Assembly (NCBI GenBank): GCA_963821735.1
Contig: CAWGFK010000028.1
Coordinates: 1 to 64,000, forward strand
DNA: 64,000 nt
Origin: Laspinema sp963821735
GTDB lineage: Bacteria > Cyanobacteriota > Cyanobacteriia > Cyanobacteriales > Laspinemataceae
Direction of reading: 5' to 3'
Numbering within the stretch: position 1 is the stretch's first letter; the number at the start of each line of letters is the position of its first letter. A model generated the notes under the pieces. The model saw only the letters and a list, made by a program, of their open reading frames with translations, was not told where the DNA came from and did no database searches. The translations under genes were made by a program, and so were the position numbers. Of the stretch, positions 8,843 to 18,388 are shown piece by piece.

Positions 8843-9475
8843 ATGGCGTTAACAAGTGAACTGCGCTGGTTTTATCCGGGTTCTCCACCGGAGGCGATCG
8901 CCCATTGGTTTGAAACTGAATGCCCTCAGCAAGGTCCCGAGAATCCCGAAACGCGAGATGATTTATATCTGTTCACCCCAAACTGTGATTATCTTAATAT
9001 TAAATGGCGACAAGACAGCCTAGAAATCAAATGGCGGCAAGCAGAATGGGGGGAGGTTCAGTTTGGGGACTGCCTATCGGGGAATCTGGAAACATGGCAA
9101 AAGTGCGCTTGTGAGGAGTTGACTGCTGCAATGCCACCGGATGCCGAAACTAAGGAAACCTGGGTGAGGGTCCGTAAACGGCGATCGCAACGGTTCTATC
9201 AGGTTCAAAATGCCACCCTTGAACCCATCAGTGGCGATCGTCCCATGTCCCCAGGATGCAGTTTAGAACTGACTCAACTGGCGATCGCAGATCAACCCTG
9301 GTGGAGTCTCGCCTTAGAAGCGAATGGCCCCCCAAACACCCTCCAAGACACCCTAAAAGCAACCGCAACGGTCCTTAGCGCCTCCTATCCCCGGGAATTT
9401 CCCCTAACCCCTGCGGCATCCTTTGCCTATCCCCATTGGTTGCAACAGGTTCTCCAGGGAAAAGGGGAAGGTTGA
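8843..9475 (+). CDS. Conserved hypothetical protein (possible CYTH-like fold)
   Basis: Two hundred and ten residues from the ATG at 8843, chosen because GGGGAGG lies seven bases upstream; an in-frame start 36 bases earlier lacks this. The sequence is soluble, without signal peptide or membrane segment. The alternating charged strands LYLFTPNCDYLNIKWRQDSL and EIKWRQAEWG, and the RVRKRRSQRFYQV stretch, resemble the beta-tunnel strands of CYTH/triphosphate-tunnel proteins. I cannot confirm the EXEXK signature, so this is only a suggestion. Function unknown. Confidence 0.6.
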   Translation: MALTSELRWFYPGSPPEAIAHWFETECPQQGPENPETRDDLYLFTPNCDYLNIKWRQDSLEIKWRQAEWGEVQFGDCLSGNLETWQKCACEELTAAMPPDAETKETWVRVRKRRSQRFYQVQNATLEPISGDRPMSPGCSLELTQLAIADQPWWSLALEANGPPNTLQDTLKATATVLSASYPREFPLTPAASFAYPHWLQQVLQGKGEG

Positions 9476-9484
9476 AGCGGAAGA

Positions 9485-9592
9485 AACGACTGAAGTCGTT
9501 ACTACAAACAGGGGAGAACGACTGAAGTCGTTACTACAAACCCCCATCCTCCCCATCTTCCCCATCTCCCCCATCTCCCCATCTCCCCAATC
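9485..9592. repeat. Two family-A dyad repeats plus C-rich CCCCATC tract
   Basis: Two copies of the family-A element (9485-9508 and 9518-9541, minus orientation) are followed directly by a tract of CCCCATCTCC-type units to about 9592. The same pairing of dyad repeats with this low-complexity tract is seen at 48820-49138 and, in shortened form, at 7622-7731. It fills the gap between the hypothetical gene and clpB. Confidence 0.8.
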
Positions 9593-9696
9593 CCCTATTT
9601 CCCGTAATATCGACCCAATTGATTCGGGAATCCCGATCTCTACACTGGGCAGGGCTTAATTAGAATAAAAATGTGACAATAATAGGGAAAAATAGT

Positions 9697-12321
9697 ATGC
9701 AACCCAATAATCCGAATCAGTTTACAGAAAAAGCGTGGGCGGCGATCGCCCAGACCCCGGACCTTGCCAAACAAGCGCAACATCAGCAAATCGAAAGCGA
9801 GCACCTGATGAAAGCGTTACTCGAACAAGAAGGACTCTCCAGCAGCATTCTGAATAAAGCGGGAGTCAACATCCAACAAATGCGCGATCGCACAGAACAA
9901 TTTATCAATCGCCAACCCAAAGTGAGTGGCACCAGTTCCGTCTATCTCGGACGTAGCGTGGATACCCTCCTCGATCGCGCCGATGCTTATCGGAAAGAGT
10001 ATGCCGATGAATATATTTCCGTCGAACATTTATTACTCGGATTTGCCAAAGATGACCGCTTTGGTAAAGGACTCTTCCAGGAATTAAAACTCACCGAACA
10101 AAAACTTAAAGAAACCATCTCCCAAGTTAGAGGCAGTCAAAAAGTGACCGATCAAAATCCCGAAGGCAAATATCAATCCCTAGAAAAATATGGACGCGAC
10201 CTCACCCAAGCGGCGCGAGAAGGTAAACTTGACCCCGTAATCGGTCGAGATGACGAAATCCGCCGAACCATCCAAATTCTCTCCCGTCGCACAAAGAATA
10301 ATCCGGTGTTGATTGGGGAACCGGGGGTGGGTAAAACGGCGATCGCTGAAGGACTCGCCCAACGAATTATCGCCGGAGATGTCCCCCAATCCTTAAAAGA
10401 CCGCCAATTGATTACCCTCGATATGGGGTCATTAATTGCCGGTGCTAAATATCGCGGGGAATTTGAAGAACGCCTCAAAGCAGTCCTCAAAGAAGTCACC
10501 GAATCCGGTGGGAATATCATCCTATTTATCGATGAAATTCATACCGTCGTCGGGGCCGGTGCAACCCAAGGCGCAATGGATGCCGGAAACCTGCTCAAAC
10601 CCATGTTAGCACGGGGAGAACTGCGCTGTATCGGGGCCACAACTCTGGATGAATATCGCAAATATATCGAAAAAGATGCCGCCTTAGAACGGCGTTTTCA
10701 ACAAGTGTATATCGACCAACCCAGCGTTGCCGATAGTATCTCCATTTTGCGCGGACTCAAAGAACGGTATGAAGTGCATCATGGGGTAAAAATCTCCGAT
10801 AGTGCCTTAGTTGCAGCAGCGACTTTATCCAACCGTTATATCAGCGATCGCTTCCTCCCGGATAAGGCGATCGACCTCGTAGATGAAGCAGCAGCAAAAC
10901 TGAAAATGGAGATTACCTCCAAACCCGAAGAACTAGACGAAATCGACCGCAAAATCCTCCAGTTAGAAATGGAACGGTTGTCCCTCAAAAATGAAAGTGA
11001 CATCGCCTCCCAGGACCGACTGGAACGGTTAGAGAAAGAACTCGGCAACCTCAAAGAACAACAACATACCCTAAATGCTCAATGGCAGTCTGAAAAAGAT
11101 GTAATTGCTAAAATTCAGACTATTAAAGAAGAAATTGATCGGGTCAACATTGAAATTCAACAAGCGGAACGCAACTACGACCTCAATCGCGCCGCTGAAT
11201 TGAAATATGGTAACCTCACCAATTTGCAAAAGCAACTGACCCAGGCGGAATCCAATTTGGAAGCAACTCAAACCAGCGGTCAAACCTTACTCCGAGAAGA
11301 AGTAACCGAAGCGGATATTGCGGAAATCATCTCCAAATGGACCGGAATTCCGATTAGTAAATTAGTGGAATCCGAGATGCAAAAACTGCTGCAACTCGAA
11401 GACGAACTGCACAAGCGCGTCATCGGACAAGAGGAAGCAGTCACCGCCGTTGCCGATGCAATTCAGCGATCGCGCGCTGGATTATCTGACCCTAATCGCC
11501 CCGTTGCCAGCTTTATCTTCCTCGGACCCACAGGGGTTGGTAAAACTGAACTCGCCAAGGCACTCGCCGCCTATCTGTTCGACACCGAAGAATCAATGGT
11601 GCGAATTGATATGTCCGAATACATGGAGAAACACGCCGTTTCCCGGTTAGTCGGTGCACCTCCGGGATATGTGGGATATGAAGAAGGGGGACAACTTTCC
11701 GAAGCAGTCCGCCGTCGTCCTTACTCGGTGATTCTATTCGATGAAATCGAGAAAGCGCATCCAGATGTATTCAATATCATGCTACAAATTCTCGATGATG
11801 GTCGAGTGACGGATGCACAAGGACATACCGTAGACTTTAAGAATTCCGTAATCATTATGACCAGTAATGTGGGGTCACAATTTATCTTAGATGTCTCCGG
11901 GGAAGACGAACAGTACGACGAAATGCGGGGTCGGGTGATGGAGGCAATGCGGAGTAATTTCCGTCCGGAATTCCTGAACCGAATTGATGAGATGATTATC
12001 TTCCATTCGTTGAAGAAAGAGCAACTGCGGCAGATTGTACAGTTGCAAGTCGAACGAGTCATCGAACGCCTGCGCGATCGCAAGATGTCCTTGAAATTGT
12101 CCGATAGTGCGGTAAGTTTCTTAGCGGAAGTGGGATACGACCCTGTTTATGGCGCACGTCCACTGAAACGTTCCATCCAGCGTGAGTTAGAAACGCAAAT
12201 TGCTAAGTCTATCTTACGCGGTGATTTTACCAATGGGGATACGATTTTTGTGGATGTGGAAAATGAGCGGTTAGCGTTTAAGCGGTTAGCGTCTGATTTG
12301 TTAGTTCAATCGGATTTGTAG
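9697..12321 (+). CDS. clpB: ATP-dependent chaperone ClpB (Hsp100)
   Basis: ClpB is a hexameric cytoplasmic disaggregase that pulls proteins out of aggregates together with DnaK. The product is 874 residues from the ATG at 9697; a GTG at 9673 is possible but would add eight unlikely residues. It has the Clp N-domain (1-150), first AAA+ module with Walker A GEPGVGKTA near residue 207 and Walker B IILFIDEIHT, a long coiled-coil middle domain (about 405-525, which marks ClpB and not ClpC or ClpA), and a second AAA+ module with Walker A GPTGVGKTE near residue 610, then the D2-small domain. All motifs are intact and the length is normal. No CIRCE-like element is obvious upstream. Confidence 0.97.
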   Translation: MQPNNPNQFTEKAWAAIAQTPDLAKQAQHQQIESEHLMKALLEQEGLSSSILNKAGVNIQQMRDRTEQFINRQPKVSGTSSVYLGRSVDTLLDRADAYRKEYADEYISVEHLLLGFAKDDRFGKGLFQELKLTEQKLKETISQVRGSQKVTDQNPEGKYQSLEKYGRDLTQAAREGKLDPVIGRDDEIRRTIQILSRRTKNNPVLIGEPGVGKTAIAEGLAQRIIAGDVPQSLKDRQLITLDMGSLIAGAKYRGEFEERLKAVLKEVTESGGNIILFIDEIHTVVGAGATQGAMDAGNLLKPMLARGELRCIGATTLDEYRKYIEKDAALERRFQQVYIDQPSVADSISILRGLKERYEVHHGVKISDSALVAAATLSNRYISDRFLPDKAIDLVDEAAAKLKMEITSKPEELDEIDRKILQLEMERLSLKNESDIASQDRLERLEKELGNLKEQQHTLNAQWQSEKDVIAKIQTIKEEIDRVNIEIQQAERNYDLNRAAELKYGNLTNLQKQLTQAESNLEATQTSGQTLLREEVTEADIAEIISKWTGIPISKLVESEMQKLLQLEDELHKRVIGQEEAVTAVADAIQRSRAGLSDPNRPVASFIFLGPTGVGKTELAKALAAYLFDTEESMVRIDMSEYMEKHAVSRLVGAPPGYVGYEEGGQLSEAVRRRPYSVILFDEIEKAHPDVFNIMLQILDDGRVTDAQGHTVDFKNSVIIMTSNVGSQFILDVSGEDEQYDEMRGRVMEAMRSNFRPEFLNRIDEMIIFHSLKKEQLRQIVQLQVERVIERLRDRKMSLKLSDSAVSFLAEVGYDPVYGARPLKRSIQRELETQIAKSILRGDFTNGDTIFVDVENERLAFKRLASDLLVQSDL

Positions 12322-12334
12322 GTTCCGCGTAACC

Positions 12335-12384
12335 GGCGGGGGTTTAAACCCCCGCCTAATAGCTAAAGTCGGTTAAAACCGACT
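12335..12384. repeat. Two-hairpin repeat after clpB
   Basis: A perfect 22-base palindrome (GGCGGGGGTTT and its complement, 12335-12356) and a second hairpin AGTCGGTT-AA-AACCGACT (12367-12384) are joined by CTAATAGCTAA. The first hairpin, 14 bases after the clpB stop, could also end transcription, although no T-run follows. It looks like a dispersed element of the intergenic palindrome type. Confidence 0.75.
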
Positions 12385-12427
12385 GGAGAGGGTAATTTTA
12401 GAAAATGATTTAGGAGGGATGGTTTAA

Positions 12428-12989
12428 ATGAGTGTTCAATTGATTAAGCATAAATTTACCGTTGATGATTATAGTAAAATGGCAGAAATGGGGGTTTTGA
12501 AAGAGGGCGATCGCGTTGAATTAATCCGAGGAGAAATCATAGAAATGTCACCCATTGGAACTCGTCATGCCGCTTGTGTTGCGCGTCTGATCAACCTATT
12601 CATGAATCGCCTAGGGAAATCGAGCGATCGCATGGCCGCAAAATCCCATACAATTAGGCAACAACTCTCAACCTCAACCCGATGTAACCTTGCTGCAACC
12701 CCGGGATGATTTCTACGCCACCCAACATCCGCAACCGGCGGATATCTTCCTATTAGTCGAAGTTGCCGATACCACCTTAGAAGGCGATCGCACCATCAAA
12801 ATCCCCCTCTATGCCGAACATCACATCCCCGAAGTGTGGTTAGTCAACCTCCCCGAAAACTGCCTAGAAGTCTACCGCCAACCCACCGCCACCGGGTATC
12901 AAATCGTCAGTACATTCTATGCCGGAGACACCCTATCCTTACAAACCTTTCCTGACATTACCATCAACGTCAATCAAATCCTATCCTAA
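12428..12989 (+). pseudogene. Uma2-family (DUF820) restriction-endonuclease-like protein, frameshifted
   Basis: Uma2 proteins are PD-(D/E)XK nuclease-fold proteins that exist in many copies in cyanobacteria, with unproven function. The first half (12428 to about 12640) gives FTVDDYSKMAEMGVLKEGDR, VELIRGEIIEMSPIG and RHAACVARLINLF. The second, in another frame, gives NPIQLGNNSQPQPDVTLLQP and PADIFLLVEVADTTLEGDRT, with the D...VEV core, then YAEHHIPEVWLVNL. Joined length is about 186 residues, normal for the family. A single base is lost or gained near 12635, between the nuclease halves. The ATG at 12428 follows AGGAGGGATGG. Confidence 0.85.
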
Positions 12990-12997
12990 TCTCCACG

Positions 12998-13052
12998 TTC
13001 GTAGTAACGACTTCAGTCGTTCTCCACGTTCGTAGTAACGACTTCAGTCGTT
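12998..13052. repeat. Two family-A dyad repeats, 31-base period
   Basis: Copies at 12998-13021 and 13029-13052, in + orientation, separated by CTCCACG. They sit nine bases after the Uma2 stop and 28 bases before the next start. They contain the AACGACTTCAGTCGTT palindrome. Confidence 0.85.
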
Positions 13053-13080
13053 CTCTCCCCGAATCCCCCAACCAAAAACA

Positions 13081-13683
13081 ATGGCATACAGTGACTTTAG
13101 TTTAACAGAAATAAAAACCAAATTCAACTTAACCTTCACCGAACAAATCGATTTATTTTCCGATATTCCTGAAATTCCAGGCAGCAACCACTTAACCCAA
13201 ACCCTCCAAGATAATATCCCTCTTGCCTTGGCGATCGACACGGAAAAAGCTCGTTCAGAAATGATAGTCGCCCCCATCTTAATCGAACTCAGAAAATACT
13301 TTCAACTCCAAATTAGTTTATTTTCCGGCGTACCCTTTAACGTTGATATAGCCCAGGGATTAAATGGAACCTGTGACTTTTTGATTAGTCACTCTTCCGA
13401 ACAACTCTCCATAGAAGCCCCCATCATTACCCTCGTTGAAGCCAAAAACGATAACATTAACTCAGGACTAGGACAATGCCTCGCGGAAATGGTTGCTGCC
13501 CAATTATTTAACAAACAAAAAGGTAACTCTATTCCCACCATTTATGGAGTTATCACCACCGGAAGCATCTGGAAATTCCTCAAACTAGAAAATCAAATGG
13601 CATCCATTGATTTGGTTGAATATTACATTCGAGATTTACCGAAAATTCTCGGCATTTTAGCCAGTGCGATCGCCTCCCCGTAG
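13081..13683 (+). CDS. PD-(D/E)XK-like hypothetical protein
   Basis: Two hundred residues, no signal peptide. The segment NGTCDFLISHSS followed about 20 residues later by PIITLVEAKNDNI matches the D...(D/E)XK catalytic core of restriction-endonuclease-like folds. This pattern recurs in cyanobacterial proteins of unknown role that are probably nuclease-derived. No methylase is adjacent, so a restriction-modification role is not supported. It stands in a stretch of accessory genes between clpB and aroK. The ATG at 13081 is directly preceded by A-rich sequence without a strong ribosome site. Confidence 0.65.
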   Translation: MAYSDFSLTEIKTKFNLTFTEQIDLFSDIPEIPGSNHLTQTLQDNIPLALAIDTEKARSEMIVAPILIELRKYFQLQISLFSGVPFNVDIAQGLNGTCDFLISHSSEQLSIEAPIITLVEAKNDNINSGLGQCLAEMVAAQLFNKQKGNSIPTIYGVITTGSIWKFLKLENQMASIDLVEYYIRDLPKILGILASAIASP

Positions 13684-13712
13684 GCAAACTGCACGGCCCT
13701 CTATTCCGCGCA

Positions 13713-13742
13713 TTGACATCCCGCCCTAAAACCGGATAAAAT
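13713..13742 (+). promoter_or_regulatory. Candidate sigma-70 promoter for vapBC
   Basis: TTGACA (13713-13718), an 18-base spacer and TAAAAT (13737-13742). It lies 77 bases upstream of the antitoxin start. The match is good but was found by eye only. Confidence 0.5.
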
Positions 13743-13818
13743 AGATGAGCCTAACCGTTACATAATCCCAAATAATCTCCTTAAAACCCAAATCCCAATC
13801 TAACCCCAAATCAGCACC

Positions 13819-14058
13819 ATGACTTCCAAAGAACGACTGATTCAAGAACTCGAAACCCTTCCCGAACAACTGATTGATGAAATTTTAGACTATATGAGGG
13901 TTCTCAAAACTCGTCATGCATTACAGACCGAGAACGCCCCCAAACCCAGAGCAAAATTTGATGAAGAATGGTGGGATAATCTGGCGGGATTCACCCCAGA
14001 CTTTTGCCCCAAACGAAAACAACCGGAACTCCCCAATCGAGAGGATATATTTCTATGA
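13819..14058 (+). CDS. Antitoxin of a VapBC-type pair (DUF2281-like)
   Basis: Seventy-nine residues. The start MTSKERLIQELETLPEQLIDEILDYMRVLK is the short helix-rich form seen in DUF2281-type antitoxins, and the acidic, Trp-containing tail (FDEEWWDNLAGF) would be the toxin-binding part. Its TGA overlaps the toxin ATG as ATGA, the classical arrangement that keeps antitoxin and toxin synthesis coupled. No AbrB or ribbon-helix-helix DNA-binding domain is evident, so autoregulation cannot be inferred. Confidence 0.75.
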   Translation: MTSKERLIQELETLPEQLIDEILDYMRVLKTRHALQTENAPKPRAKFDEEWWDNLAGFTPDFCPKRKQPELPNREDIFL

Positions 14059-14456
14059 AATTTCTGCTCGATACCAACATCTGCATCTACATTATCAAAC
14101 AAAAGCCGATATCCGTAAAACAACGCCTGCAAACGGTCACTCTTTCAGATATCGCCCTTTCAATTATCACCCTAGCCGAACTTGAATATGGAGCAGCCAA
14201 AAGCCAGAATCCCTCACGCAACCGCCAGACCCTAACCACATTTTGTAATCCATTTGAGATAATAGGCTTTAATCAAGAAGATGCGCGAATTTTTGGGGAA
14301 ATTCGTACAGAATTAGAGAAACGAGGACAGCCCATTAGTAGCTATGACTTGCTGATTGCCGCCCAAGCTCTCAGTCGGGGTTTAACAGTGGTAACAAACA
14401 ATATTAAAGAGTTCAGCCGTATAGACGGATTGGGACTTGAAAACTGGGCAGAATAG
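14055..14456 (+). CDS. vapC: VapC-type PIN-domain ribonuclease toxin
   Basis: One hundred and thirty-three residues. PIN-domain acidic residues are visible as D6 in FLLDTNICIY, E42 in TLAELEYG and D98 in SSYDLLIAA, with the C-terminal TNNIKEFSRI motif that supplies the last acidic/polar site. VapC toxins cut RNA, commonly tRNA or rRNA, and are held inactive by the antitoxin. The start ATG at 14055 overlaps the preceding stop by four bases. All catalytic positions are present, so it should be active. Target RNA is unknown. Confidence 0.9.
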   Translation: MKFLLDTNICIYIIKQKPISVKQRLQTVTLSDIALSIITLAELEYGAAKSQNPSRNRQTLTTFCNPFEIIGFNQEDARIFGEIRTELEKRGQPISSYDLLIAAQALSRGLTVVTNNIKEFSRIDGLGLENWAE

Positions 14457-14515
14457 AGGGTTCCTGAGACAAACGGGATTATAATAAGAACCATCCCCCT
14501 ACTGTATCCCCGGCC

Positions 14516-16322
14516 ATGAACGAACAACGCATCGCAGCCTATGTCAACCTGATTCAACAACTCCTCACCTGTCCCAGTGGCGAGGAAACACAAATCCTCA
14601 TCGGTCATCTGAAGTTGGTGGATGAGGGGTTTGTGCAGGTGTGCGAGCAGGAGGCGGCACAGTTGCAGGAACAGGGACAAGAGAATCAGGCGGCGTTTCT
14701 GCGGAATCTGGCGCAACAGCTAGGGGCATTTTTAGAGCAGGAGACAGCACAACCATCCCAAAGCCACACAATACCCGCAGAATACGAAACCTTCTTACAA
14801 GAAGCCCTGCGCTTGACGAGTGAAAGCAGTGTTAATCCCTCCGTCGTTTATCCCTTCCTCGCCGGTCAACAAGCCAATATTAATGAGGATTTGATTGCTC
14901 TTATTCCCGCGTTTGCCACTCGACGCAATATTATTGATTTGTTCAATTTTGCTAAGTTACTGCAACAATTTCCCCTCGGTCAACGGGCGATTAATTTAGA
15001 AATTGCCATTGCCATCTACACCAAGTCCCTCGACTTTTTTGACCGCCAGAATTATGAAACGATCTGGGCAACAATTCAAAATAACTTGGCAATTGCCTAT
15101 GGCGACCGAATCAAAGGAGAGCTAGGGGACAATATCGAGAAGGCGATTCGCTACTACCAAGACGCCTTAGAAGTCCGCACCCGCACCGCCTTTCCCGAAA
15201 AATGGGCAGAGACTCAAAATAACTTGGGGAATGCCTACAGCCAACGCATCAAAGGAGAGCGAACAGACAATATCGAGCAGGCGATCGCTGCCTACGAAGC
15301 CGCCTTAGAAGTCCGCACCCGCATCGCCTTTCCCGAAAATTGGGCAGAGACTCAAAATAACTTGGCAAATGCCTACTTATACCGCATCAAAGGAGAGCGA
15401 ACAGACAATATTGAGCAGGCGATTCGCTACTACGAAGCCGCCTTAGAAGTCTACACCCGCACCGCCTTTCCTGAAAAATGGGCAACCATTCAAAATAACT
15501 TGGCGAATGCCTACTCATACCGCATCAAAGGAGAGCGAGCGGACAATATCGAGCAGGCGATCGCTGCCTACGAAGCCGCCTTAGAAGTCCGCACCCGCAC
15601 CGCCTTTCCCGAACAATGGGCAATGACTAAAAATAACTTGGCAAATGCCTACTTATACCGCATCAAAAAAGAGCGAGGGGACAATATCGAGCAGGCGATC
15701 GCTGACTTAGAAGCGGCCTTAGAAGTCCGCACCCGCACCGCCTTTCCCGAAGATTGGGCAAGCACCCAAGTTAATCTCGCCGATACGCTTCTTGAGTTCT
15801 TTGAATGCTCACGGCAAAGATCAGGACCTCAATCAAGCGATCGCAATTTATCGAGAAGTTCTGGATTCCTACCCACAACTCTCCTTAACCCTCGATCGCC
15901 CTTCTATCCTCTACAAGTTGGGCAAGGCACTCTCTCGACAAGGCTCCTACTCACAAGCGATTCAATCGTTGGAAGAAGCGCGTACTTTGCTCAAGGGACA
16001 GTTACATTTACGGCTATTGGCGTTAACTTTCTTTGAACTCGCTCGCCTCTATCATCGGATCCATCGCTTGGAAAAAGCCCGCCTGTATTTTAAGGATACT
16101 CTACGGCTATTTCGTCGGCTAGAGGAGCAAGACTCGATCGCAGACGTGATGACTGAGTTAGGGAACCTAGAGCTACAACTCGGGCAGATTCAGTCCGCTA
16201 GAACTCATCTCGAAGAAGCTAGAGAGTATTATCAAGGTAAGAATAACCAGGAGCGAATTGAGCAAATCGAGTGGTTACTGAGTCTACTGGGGGAACCGAA
16301 GGAGGCGATCGCCCGAGGATAA
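14516..16322 (+). pseudogene. Tetratricopeptide-array protein, one frameshift
   Basis: A soluble protein of about 600 residues when joined. Residues 1-170 are a helical N-domain (NEQRIAAYVNLIQQLLTCPS). From about 15050 to 15790 lie tandem TPR units with the core NNLANAYxYRIKGERxDNIE and a 138-base (46-residue) period that is almost identical at DNA level. These are the tetratricopeptide units that cyanobacteria often attach to CHAT peptidase domains, but here no CHAT domain follows. The frame breaks near 15795 and the remaining TPRs (DLNQAIAIYREVLDSYPQLS, ELGNLELQLGQIQSARTHLE) continue in the next frame to 16322. An AAA ATPase gene starts 71 bases later, which suggests a sensor/NTPase pair. 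The break may be an assembly error inside repeats. Confidence 0.82.
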
Positions 16323-16392
16323 CCCACAGTGATCGCTTCCAGCAAACTTGCCGAATCTAACCCTTTTAACTTGATCAATAGAGGAATGAAAA

Positions 16393-17634
16393 ATGTCTAT
16401 ACTTGGCCCTTATAAATCAACCTTAAAACGATGGGGATTAAATGAAAATCCATTTAATCCCACCCCTCCCGATGATATCAAAAAGTTAGCTCAAATTTTT
16501 TATGGGCGAGAAGCGGAGTTAAACGCTGCAATTCCTGCCCTCTATGAGGGGCGGAATATCCTGATTAGAGGAGCATGGGGAATTGGTAAAACTGCTCTCA
16601 TTCTGAGGCTATTGGACTGCTTGCAGCAAGAAGTTGCCAGTCTGAATGAAAGAATGCTGGTGCTTTACTTAAATAGCGTTCTGGGAGACTCACCGCAGGA
16701 CTTTTATCGCGCCTTGTTATTAGCGATCGCCGATCGCTTGGCCCAGAGTAATGGCGACCCAGAGGCTAAGGCGATCGCCGATAGTTTACGCGGTCGCACA
16801 GGTTTACAAAGTAAGGTTAAAACTGAAGGCAGAGTAACCCTGGGTTTCGCTTCTTTTGCAGGGAGTAGCGAATCTCCATCTTCAGCAAAAATTGACGATC
16901 CTTACGCCTTATTAATTCCCATGCTAGATAAAGCCCAGGAATCTTTTGATCGCATCGTCTTGGCAGTAGACGACCTGGATAAAAAAGATACGATTGTGGT
17001 CCGAGATATTCTCGAAGGGAGTTTAGATCTGTTTCGTCGGGGAGAAAAACGAGCCTTTTTAATGACCGGGCGGGGATTTACAGACCTCCAGGAAGCTAGT
17101 CTTAAAGCCCTGGGTATATTCTCCGAAGATTTCAGTCTGAATCCCATGAGTCAAGAAGCCTTATATCAGGTAGCGATTAACTATCTCAACCTCGCCCGAG
17201 AAACACCCAGCGATCAACCCTATCCCTTTACCGAAACCGTACTCAATCTCATCACCCAATACGCCCAAGGGATTCCCCGACAATTGAATGCTATCTGCGA
17301 GAAAGTGTTGCGGGAAGGAGCAATGGCAGGATGCGAGCAATTAGATGAAGCCACCTTTACACCGATTTGGAAACGTATTCAAAATGATGTAACCTACTCC
17401 CTGACTCCGCAACTCCGTCAACTGCTTTACATCGCTTACCAAGCTGGAGGAATTAGCGAAGACATAGAAGATCGCTATCTTGAGCAACTCGGGGTTTACA
17501 CCTTTGTTGAGTTACTACCCATGCTGAAAACCTTAGAATCGAGCGACACCTTGATCCGCCAAGAAGATGAATCTGGGTATCGTTTTCTTCCTTCCAAACT
17601 GTATCTTCCTCCCTCCCAGTCTGAGCAGGAGTAA
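16393..17634 (+). CDS. AAA-type ATPase (ORC/ExeA-like)
   Basis: Four hundred and thirteen residues. The start LKRWGLNENPFNPTPPDD, with FYGREAELNAAIPAL, is the entry typical of Orc1/Cdc6- and ExeA-like P-loop ATPases. Walker A is GAWGIGKTA at residues 60-68 and Walker B is VLAVDDLDK at about 189-197. A sensor-like LMTGRGF follows, and the C-terminal third looks like a helical lid plus winged-helix region. Its partner is probably the upstream TPR protein, 71 bases away on the same strand. Such pairs can act in signalling or anti-phage roles, but nothing here proves it. The ATG at 16393 follows AGAGGAATG. Confidence 0.8.
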   Translation: MSILGPYKSTLKRWGLNENPFNPTPPDDIKKLAQIFYGREAELNAAIPALYEGRNILIRGAWGIGKTALILRLLDCLQQEVASLNERMLVLYLNSVLGDSPQDFYRALLLAIADRLAQSNGDPEAKAIADSLRGRTGLQSKVKTEGRVTLGFASFAGSSESPSSAKIDDPYALLIPMLDKAQESFDRIVLAVDDLDKKDTIVVRDILEGSLDLFRRGEKRAFLMTGRGFTDLQEASLKALGIFSEDFSLNPMSQEALYQVAINYLNLARETPSDQPYPFTETVLNLITQYAQGIPRQLNAICEKVLREGAMAGCEQLDEATFTPIWKRIQNDVTYSLTPQLRQLLYIAYQAGGISEDIEDRYLEQLGVYTFVELLPMLKTLESSDTLIRQEDESGYRFLPSKLYLPPSQSEQE

Positions 17635-17724
17635 TATACAGCCCATCTCAATCATTTACATCACCCTTGATTTGCGACCCCCAAGAATGGTAAAAATAAC
17701 CTCGCCCTGCCTTAAGCAAGTATC

Positions 17725-18273
17725 GTGAATCAGTTTCTCAAAGGATGCAATCTCTATCTCGTCGGGATGATGGGGTCTGGAAAAACCACCGTTGCCCAAA
17801 TTCTGGCCCCTCAACTGGAATATCGTTATTTTGACACCGATCGCCTGATTGAACAGGTGGCGGGTCAGTCCATCCCTGACATTTTTGCCGAAAGTGGAGA
17901 GGCGGCGTTTCGGGAACTGGAAACCAAGGTGTTGAGCGAATTGTGCGCCTATACCCATCTGGTTGTCGCTACGGGGGGAGGGATTATCCTGAACCGGAAA
18001 AACTGGAGTTATTTGCAACATGGGGTGGTGGTGTGGTTGGATGTTCCTGTGGAGCAACTTTATCAGCGCTTGGAAGGGGATACCACCCGGCCATTGTTAA
18101 GAGACCCTGACCCAATGGCTAAACTGCGATCGCTCCTTGACCAACGTCAATCCCTCTACTCCCAGGCCGATGTGCGCGTGATTGTCGGTCCTGAAGATAC
18201 CCCAGAACAAATCGCTACGGGAGTTTTAAGCGAAATTGCCAAAATCCTCAAACACCGTGTCAATCAGAACTAA
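17725..18273 (+). CDS. aroK: Shikimate kinase
   Basis: Phosphorylates shikimate at the 3-OH in the chorismate pathway. One hundred and eighty-two residues from the GTG at 17725, the normal AroK length. P-loop GMMGSGKTT lies at residues 14-22, the shikimate-binding FDTDR at 36-40, the substrate Arg region ESGEAAFRELE near 56-66, VATGGGI near 81-87 and the lid TTRPLLRD near 120. An upstream ATG in frame is lacking, so GTG is preferred. It begins 90 bases after the ATPase and marks return to housekeeping genes. Confidence 0.95.
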   Translation: MNQFLKGCNLYLVGMMGSGKTTVAQILAPQLEYRYFDTDRLIEQVAGQSIPDIFAESGEAAFRELETKVLSELCAYTHLVVATGGGIILNRKNWSYLQHGVVVWLDVPVEQLYQRLEGDTTRPLLRDPDPMAKLRSLLDQRQSLYSQADVRVIVGPEDTPEQIATGVLSEIAKILKHRVNQN

Positions 18274-18388
18274 ATACTCCCCTTCCTGTAGCAAATTGGC
18301 AGATTCCCCTCAACCCAAATTTTTTGGATGATTCTCAGGGTTGAAAAATTGCCATAAGCTAGGAGTGACCTATTTTCAGGGAATACCT

